From Lachnospiraceae bacterium (GTDB taxonomy: Bacteria; Bacillota_A; Clostridia; Lachnospirales; Lachnospiraceae), in assembly GCA_018365895.1 (NCBI GenBank), contig JAGZJD010000017.1, positions 1-40,812 on the forward strand: DNA of 40,812 bases, read 5' to 3'. The notes below the pieces were generated by a model that was given only the letters and a program-made list of their open reading frames with translations, was not told the DNA's origin and did no database searches. The translations under genes were made by a program, and so were the position numbers. Shown here in pieces: positions 1 to 8,043 of the stretch; positions within the stretch are counted from its first letter, which is position 1, and each line of letters opens with the position of its first letter.

Positions 1-933
1 CAAGAAACAAGTGATACGGCGCATATTACACTGGCATTTCAGGGAGGAGAGCCAATGCTTGTTGGTCTTGAATTTTATGAGAAGTTGACAGCTTATGCAG
101 AAAAGAAAAAAGGAGGCAGAACCTTTGCTTATGCAATCCAGACAAACGGAACACTGATTGACGAGGCATGGGCAGAGTTTTTTGCAAAGAAGCATGTACT
201 TGTAGGAGTGTCGCTGGACGGATATGAGTCAAATACAAATAAGTTCCGGATAGACAAAAAGGGTAAGGGAATGTTCGGAAAGATTATGGAAGGAATCGGA
301 TATTTAAAGCGAGCAGGAGCAGAGTATAATATTTTATCAGTGATTACCGCGCAGCTGGCTTCACATCCGGAAGCTTATTATAAGTTTATGAAAAGCCAGG
401 GAATTTCCCATGTGCAGTGTATTCCATGTCTAGGAGAGCTGGATCGTAAGACACAGTGGGGACTGGATGCAGATGGATATGAAAAGTTTTTTAAGCGCTT
501 GTTCAGGATATGGCTTGCGGATTATATGCAGGGGGATTATATGAGTATCGGACTGTTCGATAATCTTCTTCTGATGTTTGCAGATTGTCCGCCGCAGCAG
601 TGTGGGATGCTTGGATTTTGTACAGCACAGTTTGTAGTAGAGTCAGACGGGAATGTTTATCCATGTGATTTTTATGTGTTAGATGAGTATTGCTGTGGGA
701 ATCTGCGAGAAAAAACGGTGGAAGAGATTTTGACAAGCGAGGCAATGAAGATGTTTCTGCAGGAAGAAAAAATTGTTCCAAAGATTTGTGAGACATGCAG
801 TTTCTGGAATCTCTGCCGCGGTGGATGTAAACGGCAGAATACATGTTATCTGCAGGAAAAAAGGTGCGGCCATCAGGAATTTCTGAAAGAAGCCGCACCA
901 ATGCTGTATCGTATTGCCAATTCTCTCCGGTAA
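1..933 (+). CDS. Anaerobic sulfatase-maturating enzyme (radical SAM/SPASM), 5' partial
   Basis: The reading frame is open from base 1, so the gene begins upstream; about 310 residues remain of a family that is usually about 370. Proteins of this type use S-adenosylmethionine and iron-sulfur clusters to oxidise the active-site Cys (or Ser) of sulfatases to formylglycine without oxygen, in the cytoplasm. The visible part opens with the family motif FQGGEP just after where the radical SAM CxxxCxxC would lie, and the C-terminal half carries the SPASM-type cysteines (CGMLGFC, YPCDFY, CETCSFWNLCRGGCK) that bind auxiliary clusters. The missing N-terminal cluster motif is a window-edge effect, not a defect. 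The ATG at 55 is internal and not the start. The convergent gene at 979-2430 is a Cys-type sulfatase and therefore the obvious substrate. Confidence 0.93.
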   Translation, partial: QETSDTAHITLAFQGGEPMLVGLEFYEKLTAYAEKKKGGRTFAYAIQTNGTLIDEAWAEFFAKKHVLVGVSLDGYESNTNKFRIDKKGKGMFGKIMEGIGYLKRAGAEYNILSVITAQLASHPEAYYKFMKSQGISHVQCIPCLGELDRKTQWGLDADGYEKFFKRLFRIWLADYMQGDYMSIGLFDNLLLMFADCPPQQCGMLGFCTAQFVVESDGNVYPCDFYVLDEYCCGNLREKTVEEILTSEAMKMFLQEEKIVPKICETCSFWNLCRGGCKRQNTCYLQEKRCGHQEFLKEAAPMLYRIANSLR

Positions 934-978
934 GAAAGGGATTGAGAAAGAAATATCTGTTTCGAAAAAGACTTGATA

Positions 979-2430
979 CTAGAAAATGTGGGAGAGCGTT
1001 GTGACAGGCTTGTATCCGCAGCGGAGAGAAACACCGTCACTGTAACCTTCTTCCCGACCATCAAGTTCCCGAATCAATGCATTTCGAAGCCAGTCAATCC
1101 GTTCCTGATATTGTGGATCGTTAATGGCATTATGTTGTTCGCGCGGATCTAGGGCAAGGTGGAAATATTCTTCCGCTCCCGTTTCACTGTACCAGATGTA
1201 TTTATCTGTTTCCGTTACAATGAACTGATTGGAGAGGCGGGAATGGAAGCTGTGTTCTCCGTGCAGATATGATCGGTTATTATGACCGGTGCCGGTAATT
1301 TCGGGAACAAGAGAGAACCCGTCTACCCCTTCCGGAATCGGAAGATGGGCAAAATCAAGGATTGTTGAAAGGATGTCTCTTAGTTCCGCAAGGGTATTAC
1401 TTCGGATTGGCGTAGTTGGACAGACATTTTTTCCGGTGCGTATGAGAAGAGGAATATGGGTGCTTCCCTCATACGGAAAAACTTTTCGATACAAATGATG
1501 ATCAAAAAGAAGTTCGCCGTGGTCAGACAGGAAAATAATTACAGTATTTTCATATTCTCCACTCTCCATTAGAGCCGTTAAAAGTCGTCCAATCTGATGA
1601 TCCACATGAGTAATACATGCGTAATAACCTGCCAAGGCATTGTGACGCTGCTCAGCGTCCTGACAACCATAAATAGAATCTTTTATAAAGCCAAAGCGCT
1701 CGGTATTGGAGCTGTCTTCCCAGTCACCGATGGCAGGTTCACGCAATTGCTTATCTTTGTACAGATCAAAATAAGAGGCGGGAGCATCAAACGGCTGATG
1801 CGGGCGAACGTAGGAACTCATCAGAAAGAAGGGACGTGTCCGATCTCTCGTTTCGAGGAAACGGATACTTTCTTCTGTAACCCAATTGGTCGGGTGCAGG
1901 TGTTCGTCATAAATCCACGGGTGAGTAATCCATGAATTACATTCTGGTCCGGAAGCAGTAACATCGGCCTGCGGTCCCATGACTTTTTTGAGATCATAGA
2001 GGTAATCATCAGTAACTGTCTGATGCTGACTGTGAGGAATCGATGAGCTGCGGTAGTGGCCGAGATAACCGTCGTGAAGTCTAAGGCTCTGGAAACCACA
2101 GTGCTTGCGTACTGGGTGGACGTGCATTTTGCCGATGCATCCTGTCTGGTATCCGCCGTCACTCAATTCCTGCGCCAGCATATGGTCATAATTCCAGTCA
2201 ATTCCATCTTCATAACCAACCCGGCCGTGATTTGACTGACTTTTCCCGGTAAAAAGAGCTGCTCTGGCAGGAATGCAGCTTGGACAGGAAGAATAGGCAT
2301 GTCCAAAGAAGGCACCTTCTGCGGCAAGTGTATCCAAATATGGTGTTTTTACATCTGGATGGCCGGCAAAAGAAAGGCAGTCACCCCGGAATTGATCACA
2401 CATTAAAAGTAAGATATTAGGCTGATTCAT
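979..2430 (-). CDS. Cys-type sulfatase (arylsulfatase family)
   Basis: This is a 483-residue sulfatase of the alkaline phosphatase superfamily. It hydrolyses a sulfate ester on a carbohydrate or other substrate. The signature C-x-P-x-R is present as CIPAR with C52 as the residue to be converted to formylglycine and R56 behind it. Other expected residues are visible: D12 near the N-terminus for calcium, K101 and H103 in GKMHVH, and D303-H304 in SDHGE. There is no signal peptide, so it is probably cytoplasmic and acts on imported sugars. The start is supported by GAAAGGAG just upstream on the minus strand. It faces the sulfatase-maturating enzyme tail to tail and is divergent from a sugar ABC transporter. 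Substrate is not readable from sequence; a sulfated amino sugar is an inference from the neighbours. Confidence 0.93.
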   Translation of the reverse strand: MNQPNILLLMCDQFRGDCLSFAGHPDVKTPYLDTLAAEGAFFGHAYSSCPSCIPARAALFTGKSQSNHGRVGYEDGIDWNYDHMLAQELSDGGYQTGCIGKMHVHPVRKHCGFQSLRLHDGYLGHYRSSSIPHSQHQTVTDDYLYDLKKVMGPQADVTASGPECNSWITHPWIYDEHLHPTNWVTEESIRFLETRDRTRPFFLMSSYVRPHQPFDAPASYFDLYKDKQLREPAIGDWEDSSNTERFGFIKDSIYGCQDAEQRHNALAGYYACITHVDHQIGRLLTALMESGEYENTVIIFLSDHGELLFDHHLYRKVFPYEGSTHIPLLIRTGKNVCPTTPIRSNTLAELRDILSTILDFAHLPIPEGVDGFSLVPEITGTGHNNRSYLHGEHSFHSRLSNQFIVTETDKYIWYSETGAEEYFHLALDPREQHNAINDPQYQERIDWLRNALIRELDGREEGYSDGVSLRCGYKPVTTLSHIF

Positions 2431-2484
2431 TTCAAACTCCTTTCAAACGAAAAATCTGTTTTGGATGATACAATCGTTTTTTAA

Positions 2485-2514
2485 ATAATAGGCACAGAGA
2501 GAATAAAAAAGCAA
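2485..2514 (-). promoter_or_regulatory. Candidate promoter of the sulfatase gene
   Basis: On the minus strand, TTGCTT (2509-2514) and TATTAT (2485-2490) are separated by 18 bases, about 55 bases upstream of the sulfatase start. The 229-base divergent spacer is very rich in A and T, so chance matches are likely. No convincing plus-strand promoter for the transporter could be chosen: TTGCTA at 2581-2586 has only a poor -10 partner. No clear operator palindrome was seen. Confidence 0.4.
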
Positions 2515-2659
2515 GTTCGATTTTTTAAAACTTTATAAAAAAACTGCGTAAAAGCAATATATATAACAATAACAACAACATTGCTATAGAAAAAGTGACG
2601 GGAATAGTGTAGAGTAAATTACAGAAAATGAACGAAATGACTAAAAGGAGGAATTAGTT

Positions 2660-4048
2660 ATGAAAATGAAAAAAGTAACAGCTGTTTTACTTGCCGGCGC
2701 AATGATCGCTTCCATGATGACAGGATGTGGCAGCAAAGATTCCGGAAATGATAAGAAAGCAGAAGGCAAGACAGAAGACGGAAAAACAGTCTTAAAGTTT
2801 GAAGCTTTTGCAGGTGGTAACGGAACAGAAATCTGGGAAAAGATTGCTGAAGCATTCGAAAAAGAAAATCCGGATGTAGATGTAGAATTACATACATCTT
2901 CTGAACTTGATAAAGATTTACAGAAAGATTTCCAGAATGGTGATATTCCGGATGTCGTTTACTACAATCTCGGACAGGCAAGCGGTTTTACAGAAAACAT
3001 GCTGAAAGAAAAAGCAATTGCTGATATTTCAGATGTATTTGACGATGAGCTGAAATCCAAATTAGTAAACGGAATTACAGAAAATGCAGCAGCACAGCCA
3101 TACGGCGATGGAAAAGTATATCTTGCACCAATCGTTTACACACCAACAGGATTCTGGTACAACAAGACTTTATTCGAAGGTGAAAATAAAAAATACGATC
3201 TTCCGGAGACTTGGGATGATTTCTTTGCACTGAATGAGCAGGCAAAGGCAAACGGAGCAGCTTTATTTACGTATCCGATCGCAGGATACTTTGACTGTCC
3301 GATGTTCCAGATGTTTGCACAGGCAGGCGGACCTGAGTTTATGAACAAAGCTGTAAACTACGATAAAGATACATGGACATCCAAAGAAGGAAAGATGATC
3401 ATTGACACAATTGCAAAACTTGCATCCCCAGAGTATACACAGGCTGATACAGTAGCAAATGCTCAGTCGAAAGACGGATTCAAGATCAATCAGCAGAATG
3501 TAATCGATGGAAAAGCATTATTCATGCCAAATGGTAACTGGGTAATCGGTGAGATGGCAAACTCTACTCCGAAGGAAGATTTTGAGTGGGGAATGATGGC
3601 ACCGCCTAAATTCTCAGCAGATCAGGATCGTTATGTTTATACATTCACAGAGCAGATGTGGGTACCGGCTGACGCTGAAAACCTGGATGTAGCAAAAGAC
3701 TTCATCAAATTTATGTATTCTGATACAGTGGTTGATCTGATGCTTGCAAATGAAACAGAGAATAAAGAGACAGGAGAAAAATCTCCGGCTCCGATCGTTC
3801 CACCAGTAGTAGGTGCATCTGATCAGTTACCGGAAGGACCGATCAAAGATACATATACACTTGCATCTTCTGAAGGATACGAAGTTGTTTCTGGAAACTG
3901 GGCAACACTTGAAACAGCAATCGATGGATTTGACATGAAGGCTACAGTTTATGGTGCAATCGATGACTTAAATACAGGCGCTATGACAGTAGAAGAGTAC
4001 CAGAAACAGTTAGTAGACGCATGGGCTAGATTAGCCGAGAACTTATAA
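2660..4048 (+). CDS. Sugar ABC transporter substrate-binding lipoprotein (CUT1, NgcE-like)
   Basis: This 462-residue protein is the extracellular binding component of a carbohydrate importer. It starts with a lipoprotein signal peptide: basic MKMKK, a hydrophobic run and the lipobox MTGC, with C23 as the lipidated cysteine, followed by a Ser/Gly/Lys-rich linker. The remainder has the family 1 extracellular solute-binding fold, with EKENPDVDVE, PDVVYYN, and the Trp/Tyr-rich sugar-contact segments GFWYNKTLF and FTYPIAGYFD. The last resembles what I recall of the N-acetylglucosamine/chitobiose-binding NgcE group, but that assignment is from memory. AAAGGAGG lies 8 bases before the ATG. It is first in a unit with two permeases, from which it is separated by a terminator. 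Its ligand should match the sulfatase substrate or product. Confidence 0.9.
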   Translation: MKMKKVTAVLLAGAMIASMMTGCGSKDSGNDKKAEGKTEDGKTVLKFEAFAGGNGTEIWEKIAEAFEKENPDVDVELHTSSELDKDLQKDFQNGDIPDVVYYNLGQASGFTENMLKEKAIADISDVFDDELKSKLVNGITENAAAQPYGDGKVYLAPIVYTPTGFWYNKTLFEGENKKYDLPETWDDFFALNEQAKANGAALFTYPIAGYFDCPMFQMFAQAGGPEFMNKAVNYDKDTWTSKEGKMIIDTIAKLASPEYTQADTVANAQSKDGFKINQQNVIDGKALFMPNGNWVIGEMANSTPKEDFEWGMMAPPKFSADQDRYVYTFTEQMWVPADAENLDVAKDFIKFMYSDTVVDLMLANETENKETGEKSPAPIVPPVVGASDQLPEGPIKDTYTLASSEGYEVVSGNWATLETAIDGFDMKATVYGAIDDLNTGAMTVEEYQKQLVDAWARLAENL

Positions 4049-4078
4049 TTAAGAACCCGGGTAAGCGATAGTTTGTGG

Positions 4079-4109
4079 AAACGGTGGGCGAGCGGGCTCA
4101 CCGTTTTTT
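4079..4109 (+). terminator. Intercistronic terminator after the binding-protein gene
   Basis: The arms 4079-4089 and 4096-4106 pair over 11 bases with one G-T wobble, around a six-base loop, and are followed by six T (4104-4109). It lies between the binding-protein gene and the permease genes, 30 bases after the stop. Partial readthrough would give more binding protein than permease, the usual arrangement for such transporters. Confidence 0.85.
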
Positions 4110-4136
4110 ATGAGGAAAGAAGGAAAGGATGAAATT

Positions 4137-5027
4137 ATGAACAGAAAACGTTCAGAAAAAAGATTTGTATTTGCATGTCTGGCACCGGCAGTTGTTCTGA
4201 TTGTTCTCTTTCTCGTGATTCCGACACTGAATGTATTTCGGATGTCATTTTATCGTATGGGAGGAATTACGAATAAACAGACATTTATTGGTCTGGAGAA
4301 CTTTAAGAATCTAATGCAGGATAAAAACTTTCTTCAGGCAATGCAGAATACGATTTTGATTATTGTTATCGTAATGCTGTGCACGATTGTGCTGGCGGTA
4401 TTATTTGCAGCACTGTTAAGCAGAGGAACATTTAAGGGAAAGAACTTTTTCCGTATTATTTTCTATATCCCGAATATTTTATCAATCGTAGTTATTGCAG
4501 GTATTTTCGGTGCGATCTACAATCCGAGTACAGGTCTGTTGAATACATTTCTGAGAGCGATCCATTTAGATGGATTGGCGAGACAGTGGATGGCGGAACC
4601 GAATATTGTGATTTATTCTGTTATTTTTGCATTGGTATGGCAGGCTATCGGTTACTATATGGTAATGTATATGGCAAGTATGGCAGCAATCCCACCGGAT
4701 TATTATGAAGCAGCCTCTCTTGATGGAGCTACAGAAATTCAGATGTTCTTCCAGATCACATTCCCATTAATCTGGAGCAATATCCGTACAACACTAACAT
4801 TCTACATTATCAGTACGATTAACCTGAGTTTCCTTTTTGTTCAGATTATGTCCAACGGAGGACCGAATGGAAAGACAGAAGTTGCATTAAACTATATGTA
4901 TAAACAGGCGTACGGTAACGGTGCTTACGGTTATGGTATGGCTATCGGTGTTGTTGTATTCTTGTTCTCATTTATCCTTGCTGGAATTGTGAATAAGATT
5001 ACAGACCGGGAAGTATATGAATTCTAG
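4137..5027 (+). CDS. Sugar ABC transporter permease, MalF-type (CUT1)
   Basis: This 296-residue inner-membrane permease forms half of the channel for the sugar importer. Six hydrophobic helices are visible, beginning with FACLAPAVVLIVLFLVIP, and the cytoplasmic EAA loop that contacts the ATPase reads EAASLDGATEIQMFFQITFP at about residues 190-210. An in-frame ATG at 4110 lies in the T-run of the preceding terminator and has no ribosome site. The ATG at 4137 has AGGAAAGGA 7 bases upstream, so that start was chosen. It sits between the binding protein and the second permease (15-base gap). Confidence 0.92.
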   Translation: MNRKRSEKRFVFACLAPAVVLIVLFLVIPTLNVFRMSFYRMGGITNKQTFIGLENFKNLMQDKNFLQAMQNTILIIVIVMLCTIVLAVLFAALLSRGTFKGKNFFRIIFYIPNILSIVVIAGIFGAIYNPSTGLLNTFLRAIHLDGLARQWMAEPNIVIYSVIFALVWQAIGYYMVMYMASMAAIPPDYYEAASLDGATEIQMFFQITFPLIWSNIRTTLTFYIISTINLSFLFVQIMSNGGPNGKTEVALNYMYKQAYGNGAYGYGMAIGVVVFLFSFILAGIVNKITDREVYEF

Positions 5028-5042
5028 GAAAGGAGAGCGGAA

Positions 5043-5918
5043 ATGGAGAAAAAGAATAAAAAACCAGGTCAAATTATATCTCAGATCATTATCTATGCAG
5101 CTCTTCTAATACTTGCAATTTCAATTATTGTACCGGTTGCATGGGTTTTCATGGCAAGTTTAAAAATGAACTCGGAATTCCTCGGTGGAGATATCAGTCC
5201 GTGGGCGTTGCCGAAGACATTCCGCTATCAGAACTTTGTGACAGCGTTCATCGATGGAAGAATGGGAGAATTCTTCATGAACTCTGTACTTGTAACAGCA
5301 ATGGCGCTGATCATCCTTCTGGCTCTGGCACTTCCGGCATCGTATGTGTTGTCAAGATTTGAATTTAAGAGCAGAAAATTCTTAAATGCGTTATTTATGG
5401 CAGGACTTTTCGTTAATATCAGTTATATTGTTATTCCGATCTTCCTGATGTTAAGTTCTGCAAACAGAGCGCTTGGTGTGGAATTTTTCCTGAATAACAG
5501 ATTTATTCTGGCAGTTGTATATGCTTCTAGTGCACTTCCGTTTACAGTATATCTTTTGAGCGGATATTTTAAAACACTGCCAAAGGGATTCGAAGAAGCG
5601 GCTTACATTGATGGATGCGGTCATTTTAAAACAATGACAAAGATTATGATCCCGATGGCAAAACCAAGTATCATTACAGTTATTTTGTTTAACTTCCTGT
5701 CCTTCTGGAATGAGTATATTATCGCATATACATTAATGGACGGAAATGATACACTGGCAATGGGATTGAAAAACCTGATGGCAGTAGAAAAAGCAGCAAC
5801 AAACTATGGTATTATGTACGCCGGCCTTGTAACAGTTATGCTTCCAACGCTGATTCTTTATATTTTAGTGCAGAAACAGCTGACAGAAGGTATGACGCTT
5901 GGCGGATTGAAAGGTTAG
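5043..5918 (+). CDS. Sugar ABC transporter permease, MalG-type (CUT1)
   Basis: This 291-residue permease is the partner of the upstream MalF-type protein. Six transmembrane segments are visible, with a long first external loop, and the EAA loop EEAAYIDGCGHFKTMTKIMIP lies near residue 185. GGAAAGGAGAG precedes the ATG. No ATP-binding gene follows, so the pair probably borrows a shared MsiK/MsmK-type ATPase encoded elsewhere, as many CUT1 systems in Firmicutes do. The stop is followed after 13 bases by a small membrane-protein gene in the same unit. Confidence 0.93.
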   Translation: MEKKNKKPGQIISQIIIYAALLILAISIIVPVAWVFMASLKMNSEFLGGDISPWALPKTFRYQNFVTAFIDGRMGEFFMNSVLVTAMALIILLALALPASYVLSRFEFKSRKFLNALFMAGLFVNISYIVIPIFLMLSSANRALGVEFFLNNRFILAVVYASSALPFTVYLLSGYFKTLPKGFEEAAYIDGCGHFKTMTKIMIPMAKPSIITVILFNFLSFWNEYIIAYTLMDGNDTLAMGLKNLMAVEKAATNYGIMYAGLVTVMLPTLILYILVQKQLTEGMTLGGLKG

Positions 5919-5931
5919 GAGGGAAATAGTA

Positions 5932-6099
5932 ATGGATCGTCCAGTAAGAAAAATTATCATGGTGATTGTATTTATTGTTTGCCTTGCACTTATTATTATC
6001 GGTCAGAGAAATATTAGCTTCACAGGTCTTGCAATGGAGTTGGTGGGACTGACAGGGCTTTTGACACTTCTATTCATTTATAATCATCAGTATAAATAA
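5932..6099 (+). CDS. Small two-helix membrane protein (possibly DUF6903 family)
   Basis: A 55-residue frame runs from ATG to TAA with AGGAGG 8 bases upstream, 13 bases after the MalG-type permease stop. The translation has a short basic start (MDRPVRK), a strongly hydrophobic segment (IIMVIVFIVCLALIII, about residues 8-23), a polar link containing GQRNISFTG, and a second hydrophobic segment (about 33-49), ending in NHQYK. The pattern resembles the short Firmicutes proteins I recall as DUF6903, which also sit beside ABC transporters; that match is from memory. It ends the transporter unit, just before the terminator at 6128. A role as an accessory subunit of the permease pair is plausible but unproven. 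It is easy to miss because it is so short. Confidence 0.8.
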   Translation: MDRPVRKIIMVIVFIVCLALIIIGQRNISFTGLAMELVGLTGLLTLLFIYNHQYK

Positions 6100-6127
6100 G
6101 GAAGAAACTTAAAATTATAGAAGAAGA

Positions 6128-6174
6128 CGCTGTCTGAAGAAGCATTTTATAGCTTTTTCGGACAGCGCTTTTTT
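6128..6174 (+). terminator. Terminator closing the sugar transporter operon
   Basis: Arms 6128-6143 and 6152-6167 pair over about 16 bases, allowing two G-T wobbles, around an eight-base loop, and are followed by six T (6169-6174). It lies 28 bases after the small membrane-protein gene and separates the transporter unit from adenine deaminase. Confidence 0.88.
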
Positions 6175-6176
6175 GA

Positions 6177-6205
6177 TTGCTTTTTCCTGTCATTTCAGCT
6201 ATGCT
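6177..6205 (+). promoter_or_regulatory. Candidate promoter for ade-glnA
   Basis: TTGCTT (6177-6182) and TATGCT (6200-6205) are spaced by 17 bases, directly after the transporter terminator and about 50 bases before the adenine deaminase start. The leader is too short for a purine riboswitch and none was recognised. Confidence 0.45.
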
Positions 6206-6258
6206 TAAAGCAGAGATGTCCGAGACAAAACGGGCGGGACAGGAGGATGATGAGCAGG

Positions 6259-7989
6259 ATGAAAAAAGAGACACTGAAGAAGCTGATCGATGTGGCAGCA
6301 GGGCGTATACCGGCTGATCTTGTGCTTAAGAATTGTAAGGTACTGAATGTTTTTTCCGGAGAGATTACTTTGGGAGATATTGCAGTTAGTGACGGAATGA
6401 TTGCAGGAATCGGAACATATGAGGGGAAAGAAACTGTGGATGCCAAAGGAAGGTATGCCACTCCGGGATTGATTGACAGTCATATTCACATTGAATCTTC
6501 GTATGTAAGTCCGGAGGAAATCGGAAGGCTGCTTGTGCCGCATGGCGCTACAACGATTATTGCAGATCCACATGAAATTGTGAATGTATGCGGACTGCGG
6601 GGATTGGAGTATATGCTGGAGGCAGCAAAAGGAACGGCGCTTGATATCAAATATGTGCTGCCTTCCTGTGTGCCTGCAACACCATTTGAGCATGCAGGAG
6701 CTGTGATCAATGCACCGGAGATGGAAGAGCCGCTTCAGATAGAAGAAATCCTCGGACTTGGGGAGTTTATGAATTTTCCGGGTGTGATACAGGCAGAGGA
6801 CAGCGTGCTTGATAAGTTAATGGCAGCAAAGAATGCGGGGAAATTCATTGATGGACATGGACCTGGGATTGCAGGAAAAGAGTTAAATGCATATGCTGCT
6901 GCAGGAATTCTGGCTGATCATGAATGTTCTACCGTAGAAGAGATGAAAGCGCGGTTAGAGAATGGAATGTATATTCTGATGCGGCAAGGTTCTGCCTGTC
7001 ACAATCTGCGAACGCTTTTGGCAGGAGTGACGGAACAAAACAGCAGAAGGTGTCTGCTTTGTTCTGATGACCGTCAGCCAAAGACGATTCTGCATGAGGG
7101 ACATTTGGATAATCATCTGAGAATCTGTATTGAAGAAGGATTAGATGCTATAACAGCAGTCCGTATGGCGACATTAAACGCGGCAGAGTGTTTTGGACTG
7201 AAAGACAGAGGAGCATTAGCTCCAGGATATCGAGCAGACATTGTACTGTTTGATGATCTGAAAGAGTTTCATGTGAACCGCGTCTGGATTGAAGGAAGGG
7301 CTGTGGCAGAAGAAGGAACATATCTTCCGAAGATCTGTCCGTATGAGATTTCTTCCGTGAAAGGCAGCGTAGTTGTAAAGGATTTTTCAAAAGAGAAGCT
7401 GAAAATGCATCTGAAATCCGATTTTGTTCATGTGATAGAAATTCTTCCGGGCGGTGTTGTGACAAAGAAAGAGACAGCGCAGATTAAACTGGATGAAAAG
7501 GGAGAGTTTGTGTGGGAAGCAGAAAAAGATATTGTGAAAGTGGCGGTTGTTGAGCGACATCAGGGAACAGGAAATGTGGCTTGCGGTTTTCTAAAGGGCT
7601 ATGGAATAAAAGAAGGAGCTGTGGCATTGTCTATCGCACACGATTCTCACAATATTATCGTTGTAGGAGTTAGTGACGAAGAGATGACTTTTGCTGTAGA
7701 AGAACTGGTGCGTCAGGAGGGTGGAATTGTCCTTGTAAAAAACGGGAAAGTGATTGAACGGATGCCGCTGCCGATTGCAGGGTTGATGAGCGACCAAAGC
7801 GGTGAATGGGTAGATGAGAAATTGACAGCAATTCATGAGAAAGCTTATTCAGAACTTGGAATCTGCGGCGATGTAGAGCCGGTAATGACACTTTGTTTCA
7901 TGTCGTTGGCAGTCATTCCGGAACTAAAACTGACAGATATGGGCTTATTTGATGTGACGTCATTTTCATTTATTCCAGTGGAAGCTTAA
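6259..7989 (+). CDS. ade: Adenine deaminase
   Basis: This 576-residue amidohydrolase converts adenine to hypoxanthine and ammonia for purine salvage in the cytoplasm. The N-terminal metal motif DSHIHIES (H75 and H77), the HGATTIIADPHEI segment, GEFMNFPG, DGHGPG, and the CSDDRQ motif of this family are all present, followed by the characteristic C-terminal domain containing RHQGTGN and IAHDSHNI. Length matches the bacterial family. Three in-frame ATGs lie at 6247, 6250 and 6259; AGGAGG at 6241-6246 is abutting or too near for the first two, so 6259 was chosen, which also matches the usual N-terminus. Glutamine synthetase follows after 54 bases without a terminator, so the two are probably cotranscribed, which would link ammonia release to assimilation. 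Confidence 0.95.
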   Translation: MKKETLKKLIDVAAGRIPADLVLKNCKVLNVFSGEITLGDIAVSDGMIAGIGTYEGKETVDAKGRYATPGLIDSHIHIESSYVSPEEIGRLLVPHGATTIIADPHEIVNVCGLRGLEYMLEAAKGTALDIKYVLPSCVPATPFEHAGAVINAPEMEEPLQIEEILGLGEFMNFPGVIQAEDSVLDKLMAAKNAGKFIDGHGPGIAGKELNAYAAAGILADHECSTVEEMKARLENGMYILMRQGSACHNLRTLLAGVTEQNSRRCLLCSDDRQPKTILHEGHLDNHLRICIEEGLDAITAVRMATLNAAECFGLKDRGALAPGYRADIVLFDDLKEFHVNRVWIEGRAVAEEGTYLPKICPYEISSVKGSVVVKDFSKEKLKMHLKSDFVHVIEILPGGVVTKKETAQIKLDEKGEFVWEAEKDIVKVAVVERHQGTGNVACGFLKGYGIKEGAVALSIAHDSHNIIVVGVSDEEMTFAVEELVRQEGGIVLVKNGKVIERMPLPIAGLMSDQSGEWVDEKLTAIHEKAYSELGICGDVEPVMTLCFMSLAVIPELKLTDMGLFDVTSFSFIPVEA

Positions 7990-8043
7990 GGATTGGGAAG
8001 AGAGTGGGGACTGAAAAAGCGAAAAGATCAGGAGGGATTAAGT

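Noticed and set aside
503..901. Antisense frame inside the sulfatase-maturating enzyme gene
   Set aside because: No ribosome site, low-complexity translation, and the plus-strand gene fully explains the region.
6175..6258. Purine riboswitch before adenine deaminase
   Set aside because: Only about 80 bases separate the terminator and the start, and the conserved three-helix core could not be found.
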